This document shows, piece after piece, positions 29,553 through 30,761 of a stretch of 30,761 bases of DNA. The stretch covers positions 17,416-48,176 of the forward strand of contig DBTV01000034.1 in NCBI GenBank assembly GCA_002307235.1, written 5' to 3'. Each line of letters starts with the position of its first letter. Position 1 is the first letter of the stretch. This DNA comes from Acidobacteriaceae bacterium UBA1307 (GTDB lineage Bacteria > Acidobacteriota > Terriglobia > Terriglobales > Acidobacteriaceae). The translations under genes were made by a program, and so were the position numbers. The notes beneath the pieces are model-generated. The model saw nothing but the letters and a program-made list of their open reading frames with translations. It was not told the DNA's origin and made no database searches.

Positions 29553-30761
29553 TGCGCAAGCTGATTGCCGGCGTTCTTCACCAACGCCTTGTCATCGTCG
29601 TTGTTGCCGCGATTGGTCTGTTCTTCGGCATCAATGCCGCGCGTCATCTCTCCGTCGATGCCTTCCCTGACGTAACCAACGTGCAGGTGCAGATCGCCAC
29701 CGAAGCGCCGGGCAAGTCACCCGAAGAGGTGGAGCGCTTTGTCACCGTGCCGATTGAAATTGGCATGACCGGCCTGCCCGGCCTCACCGACATGCGCTCG
29801 CTGAACAAGCCAGGGCTGTCGCTGATCACGCTGGTTTTTGAAGACGGCAAGAGCGTCTACTTCGAGCGGCAGCTCGTGAGCGAGCGGCTCTCGGAACTGC
29901 GCGACCACATGCCGGTGGGCGTAACGCCCGTGCTTGGCCCCGTCTCGAATGCGCTCGGCGAGGTCTTCCAGTACACGCTTGAAAATCCTGACGACGGCAA
30001 GCGCGCGCTCACGCACGATGAACTCGTTGAACGCCGCACAGTGCAGGACTGGATCGTGCGCCCCATGCTGCGCTCGATTCCCGGCGTGGCCGAGATCAAC
30101 TCAACCGGCGGCTACGTCAAGCAGTACGAGACGCTCGTCGATCCGCAAAAGCTGCGCTACTTCGGCCTGTCCATCGCCGATGTTTACAACGCCCTCAAGC
30201 AAAACAACGACAACGCCGGCGGCGGCATCTTGCCGCAGCACGCCGAGCAATACTTGATCCGCAGCGTCGGCCTGATCCACGGCGTCGACGACATTCGCAA
30301 CATCGTGCTCAAGGAAAACGCGGGCACGCCCGTCTACATCCGCGACGTGGCCGAGGTACGCATCGGCGAAGAGGTTCGCTACGGCGCGATGGTCAAGGGC
30401 GGCTACACCGAGTCGGTCGGCGGCGTCGTCATGATGACCGCCGGAGGCAACGCCAAAGAGATCGTCAGCCGCATCAAGACCAAGGTCGACGAGATCAACA
30501 ACCACAACCGCATCCCCGGTGGGCTGCGCATCGCGCCCTATTATGACCGCTCGAAGTTGGTCGACTCGGCCATCGGCACCGTGCGCGAGGTGTTGGGCGA
30601 AGGCATCGTACTGGTCGTCGTCGTGCTCTTTCTATATCTCGGCGATCTTCGTTCGAGCCTCATCGTCAGCGCCAATTTATTGCTGACGCCGCTGCTCACT
30701 TTTCTGGTGATGAATCGCATCGGGCTGTCGGCGAACCTGATGTCGCTCGGCGGCCTGGCCA
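29552..30761 (+). CDS. HME-type RND efflux pump (CusA/CzcA-like), 5' part
   Basis: The first 403 codons of a pump normally over 1000 residues. TM1 is LVIVVVAAIGLFFGINAA. The porter domain has the HME signatures LSVDAFPDVTNVQVQIATEAPGKSPEEVERFVTVPIE, GLPGLTDMRSLNKPGLSLITLVFEDG and VIDxPQKLRYFGLS-like text (TLVDPQKLRYFGLSIADVYNAL). It then runs into TM2-3 (GIVLVVVVLFLYLGDLRSSLIV). The ATG overlaps the adaptor stop (TGATG) and GGGAGG precedes it. The window ends at NLMSLGGLA, which is closer to CusA (MSLGGIA) than to CzcA (MSLGALDFG). This hints at, but does not prove, monovalent copper/silver or organic substrates; the deciding residues lie beyond the window. Confidence 0.9.
   Translation, partial: MRKLIAGVLHQRLVIVVVAAIGLFFGINAARHLSVDAFPDVTNVQVQIATEAPGKSPEEVERFVTVPIEIGMTGLPGLTDMRSLNKPGLSLITLVFEDGKSVYFERQLVSERLSELRDHMPVGVTPVLGPVSNALGEVFQYTLENPDDGKRALTHDELVERRTVQDWIVRPMLRSIPGVAEINSTGGYVKQYETLVDPQKLRYFGLSIADVYNALKQNNDNAGGGILPQHAEQYLIRSVGLIHGVDDIRNIVLKENAGTPVYIRDVAEVRIGEEVRYGAMVKGGYTESVGGVVMMTAGGNAKEIVSRIKTKVDEINNHNRIPGGLRIAPYYDRSKLVDSAIGTVREVLGEGIVLVVVVLFLYLGDLRSSLIVSANLLLTPLLTFLVMNRIGLSANLMSLGGLA

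Noticed and set aside
1..30761. CRISPR arrays, insertion sequences, phage genes or attachment sites
   Set aside because: No regularly spaced repeats, transposase, integrase or phage-structure motifs were seen, and neither tRNA has a nearby duplicated 3' end.

Overview
The window looks like chromosomal DNA of an acidobacterium (Acidobacteriota, Terriglobia/Acidobacteriaceae-like). The grounds are the high GC content, a very large Oar-type TonB-dependent receptor with an N-terminal carboxypeptidase-regulatory-like domain (16837-20346), and sugar-uptake genes of the kind common in that group. This assignment is inference; no rRNA is present. Nothing indicates phage, plasmid or insertion-sequence DNA.

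Layout. 1-3670 (all minus strand): the 5' part of clpC, a LolD-like ABC ATPase, a secreted BNR/YCF48-like propeller and a GuaD-like deaminase; the spacers hold a repeated palindromic element. 3854-5097 (plus): family-5 uracil-DNA glycosylase overlapping a cupin gene, facing a small unknown gene (5159-5518) across a shared terminator. 5938-12228 (plus): AraC regulator, OprB-type porin, secreted beta-propeller, secreted DyP-type peroxidase homologue and a double-domain Rid/chorismatase-like protein. The gene order is tight, with one GTGA overlap, and I do not recognise it as a described system. 12422-13844: tRNA-Gly(CCC), an Rrf2 regulator with three clustered cysteines, and tRNA-Lys(CTT).

14018-21877 (all minus): a carbohydrate locus. 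It holds a GH105 unsaturated glucuronyl/rhamnogalacturonyl hydrolase, a TonB-dependent receptor, a LacI regulator, an overlooked 32-codon membrane-peptide ORF and a GRP/RhaT-like sugar transporter whose ribosome binding site overlaps the end of that ORF. Together they suggest import, hydrolysis and uptake of pectin or rhamnogalacturonan fragments.

22142-24318 (plus): an AmgK-like sugar kinase fused to a RapZ C-terminal domain, translationally coupled to a MurU-like nucleotidyltransferase. This suggests a cell-wall amino-sugar recycling pair with a built-in GlcN6P-sensor-type domain.

24301-26893 (minus): an NtrC-class response regulator with GAFTGA and its membrane histidine kinase. Divergent to it, 27091-30761 (plus) holds a CusCBA/CzcCBA-type efflux operon (TolC-like, adaptor, HME-RND pump cut by the window end). 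A strong -24/-12 sigma-54 promoter match lies directly in front of the efflux operon, linking the two.

The points most worth following are the DyP/porin/propeller/chorismatase-like cluster with its degenerate DyP active site, the kinase-RapZ fusion, the small ORF before the sugar transporter, and the sigma-54 control of the efflux operon.
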